Assembly (NCBI RefSeq): GCF_001011115.1
Contig: NZ_CP008874.1
Location: forward strand, 186,001-250,000
Length of the DNA stretch: 64,000 nucleotides
Direction of reading: 5' to 3'
Source: Halanaeroarchaeum sulfurireducens
Lineage (GTDB): Archaea; Halobacteriota; Halobacteria; Halobacteriales; Halobacteriaceae
The notes below the pieces were generated by a model. The model was not told the DNA's origin and did not search any database. It worked only from the letters and a program-made list of their open reading frames with translations. Each line of letters begins with the position of its first letter. Positions within the stretch are counted from its first letter, which is position 1. The position numbers and the translations under genes are program-made. Of this stretch, positions 62,573 through 64,000 are shown one piece after another.

Positions 62573-64000
62573 ATGCGGCGATCGCTCGTCGTTCTCGCGG
62601 TCCTCGGCCTCGTCGTCACCGCCGGCTGCCTCGGGTCCACGCCGGCGCCGGCAGGACCGGCGGAACCGGTACCGACCACCACGGCGACAGACACCACGAC
62701 GTCGGTTCACCCGGCGGACCCGCCCGAGGACACGCTCGGCTGGGAGGACGGCTACTGGTACAACGAGACCCTCGACGTCGATCGATCGGACGGGTTGAAC
62801 GATTCGGAACTCGACGCCGTGGTCTCGCGAGCCATGGCCCGGGTCGAACACATCCGAGGACTCGAATTCGAGCACCGCGTGCCGGTGGAAATCATCTCGC
62901 GCGAGGAACATACCAACCGCACGTCCGGCCAGTACGAGAACGTCTCGCAGAACGGGTCGCTCCATCAGAACGTCAAGTACGAGGCGACGTTCCTGATGGG
63001 CGAGTCGACGTCGGCGGTCGGACAGCAGGAACGCAACCAGGCCTCGAACGTCCTCGGGTACTACTCACCGGGCCAGGATCGCATCGTTATCGTCTCCGAG
63101 GACACCGACTCGCCCCGGATCGACGAGGTGACGCTCGCCCAGGAACTCTTCCACGCACTGCAGGAACACCGGTTCAACGTCTCCGAATACGAGGCCAACA
63201 CCGAGGAGACCCACAACGCGCGCATGGGCATCGTCGAGGGGGACGCCAACTACGTCGATTATCGCTACGAGCAGGAATTCATCGAGGACGACGAGAATGG
63301 CAGCGCCGGCGGGAGCGACGTCCACCTCGGACTCCTGGCGCTTCGGTCCCAACCGTACAGCGACGGGCCGGTCTTCGTGGACGAACGCTACGAAGAGGGC
63401 GGCTGGGACGCGGTCAACGCCGTCTACGACGACCCGCCGCAGAGCACCGAACAGACCATTCACACCGAGAAGTACCGCACCGACGAACCGACCGAGGTGC
63501 GGATCGACGACCGGAGCGCCGCCGCGTGGGCTGTCCCCGACCTCGGGAACGGATCGGTGGACTACGCGCAGTTCGGGGAGGCCGGCATGTACGTGATGCT
63601 CTGGTACCCGAGCTACGAGACGAAGCAAGACGTGGTCATTCCCCTGAATAACTTCCTCGACACGGACGGCGAGGTGGACCTCTACAATTACGATCACCGG
63701 TACTCCGCCGGCTGGGACGGGGACCGCCTGCTCCCGTACACGACGAACGATTCCGCCGAGACGGGCGAGACCGGCTACGTCTGGAAGTCGGTCTGGGACT
63801 CCGAGACCGAAGCGACACAGTTCCTCGACGGCTATCACCAGTTGCTCGAGCACCACAACGCCGAACCGGTGCCCGAACGGCCGAACACGTACCGGATCTC
63901 CGAGGGGGAGTTCGCCGACGCGTTTTACGTCGAGCAGTCCGGTGAGACGGTGGTAATCGTGAACGCGCCGACGGTCGAGGAACTCACCGAGGTTCGCGAG
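62573..64000 (+). CDS. Surface lipoprotein, Hvo_1808-like, with degenerate gluzincin motif (runs off window)
   Basis: The frame is open from ATG 62573 to the right edge (476 codons visible). A signal peptide with lipobox TAGC (Cys19) is followed by a Thr/Pro-rich linker (about 20-50) and a large extracellular domain. It resembles the haloarchaeal Hvo_1808-type surface protein family. Around residue 190 the sequence TLAQELFHALQEH has Gln where zinc peptidases have His (HExxH). EGDANY (222-227) matches the EGxAxY third-ligand motif. It would be an inactive or altered peptidase on the cell surface. The C-terminus lies outside the window. Confidence 0.75.
   Translation, partial: MRRSLVVLAVLGLVVTAGCLGSTPAPAGPAEPVPTTTATDTTTSVHPADPPEDTLGWEDGYWYNETLDVDRSDGLNDSELDAVVSRAMARVEHIRGLEFEHRVPVEIISREEHTNRTSGQYENVSQNGSLHQNVKYEATFLMGESTSAVGQQERNQASNVLGYYSPGQDRIVIVSEDTDSPRIDEVTLAQELFHALQEHRFNVSEYEANTEETHNARMGIVEGDANYVDYRYEQEFIEDDENGSAGGSDVHLGLLALRSQPYSDGPVFVDERYEEGGWDAVNAVYDDPPQSTEQTIHTEKYRTDEPTEVRIDDRSAAAWAVPDLGNGSVDYAQFGEAGMYVMLWYPSYETKQDVVIPLNNFLDTDGEVDLYNYDHRYSAGWDGDRLLPYTTNDSAETGETGYVWKSVWDSETEATQFLDGYHQLLEHHNAEPVPERPNTYRISEGEFADAFYVEQSGETVVIVNAPTVEELTEVRE

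Overview
The window is about 64 kb of high-GC DNA from a haloarchaeon (class Halobacteria). The evidence is strongly acidic proteins, a nine-gene archaeal A-type ATP synthase operon, archaeal aRF1, S6e, CarS, TiaS and Taw1, a C50 carotenoid (bacterioruberin) operon, and many promoters whose TATA-like box lies about 27 nt before the start codon, as for leaderless transcripts. The region reads as core chromosome. I see no CRISPR array, no prophage and no intact insertion sequence.

Layout. 1-6.4 kb: a truncated membrane protein, a short polyprenyl diphosphate synthase, etfBA, a membrane-anchored winged-helix protein, a secreted haloarchaeal protein, a type IV pilin and a VTE3-like quinone methyltransferase. 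6.5-15.1 kb: atpHIKECFABD. 15.1-21.1 kb: a zinc-ribbon protein, prf1, a MinD-like ATPase, argS and taw1. 21.1-30.1 kb: rbkR-ribB (riboflavin), an OsmC protein, ilvE, a DUF502 protein, carS, pyrE, a PRTase-type regulator, a purine permease, a COG1395 regulator and a ZIP transporter. 30.1-37.4 kb: tiaS, an aspartoacylase-like protein, a PhoU/RCK_C protein, citrate synthase, ilvA-ridA and tRNA-Ser(GGA). 37.4-45.1 kb: a tRNA-flanking repeat region, the bacterioruberin operon crtB-crtD-lyeJ-cruF, a disulfide oxidoreductase and a PiT permease. 45.1-54.8 kb: UspA, a second tRNA-flanking repeat region with tRNA-Lys(TTT), a beta-CASP nuclease, acnA, a split aconitase-superfamily enzyme, msrA and a PAS histidine kinase. 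55-64 kb: rps6e, a DHH phosphoesterase, a UspA/GNAT cluster, pyrC, a lipoate-ligase-like protein, an isochorismatase-family hydrolase and a lipoprotein that runs off the end.

Functional links. The ATP synthase, ETF, citrate synthase and aconitase genes cover central energy metabolism. ilvA, ridA and ilvE belong to branched-chain amino acid synthesis; RidA clears the reactive enamine/imine that IlvA releases. pyrE and pyrC belong to pyrimidine synthesis. The PRTase-type regulator followed by a purine permease looks like a purine-responsive uptake unit, and near-palindromic repeats flank the permease promoter. rbkR-ribB has direct repeats around its TATA box that fit autoregulation.

The least ordinary signal is a roughly 95-105 nt structured element present twice (37408-37511 on the minus strand, 45778-45870 on the plus strand). 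Each copy points at the 3' end of a tRNA gene. Each neighbourhood also holds a duplicated piece of that tRNA's 3' half, and the first also holds what looks like an IS200/IS605-type right-end remnant. I do not recall a published description of this element.
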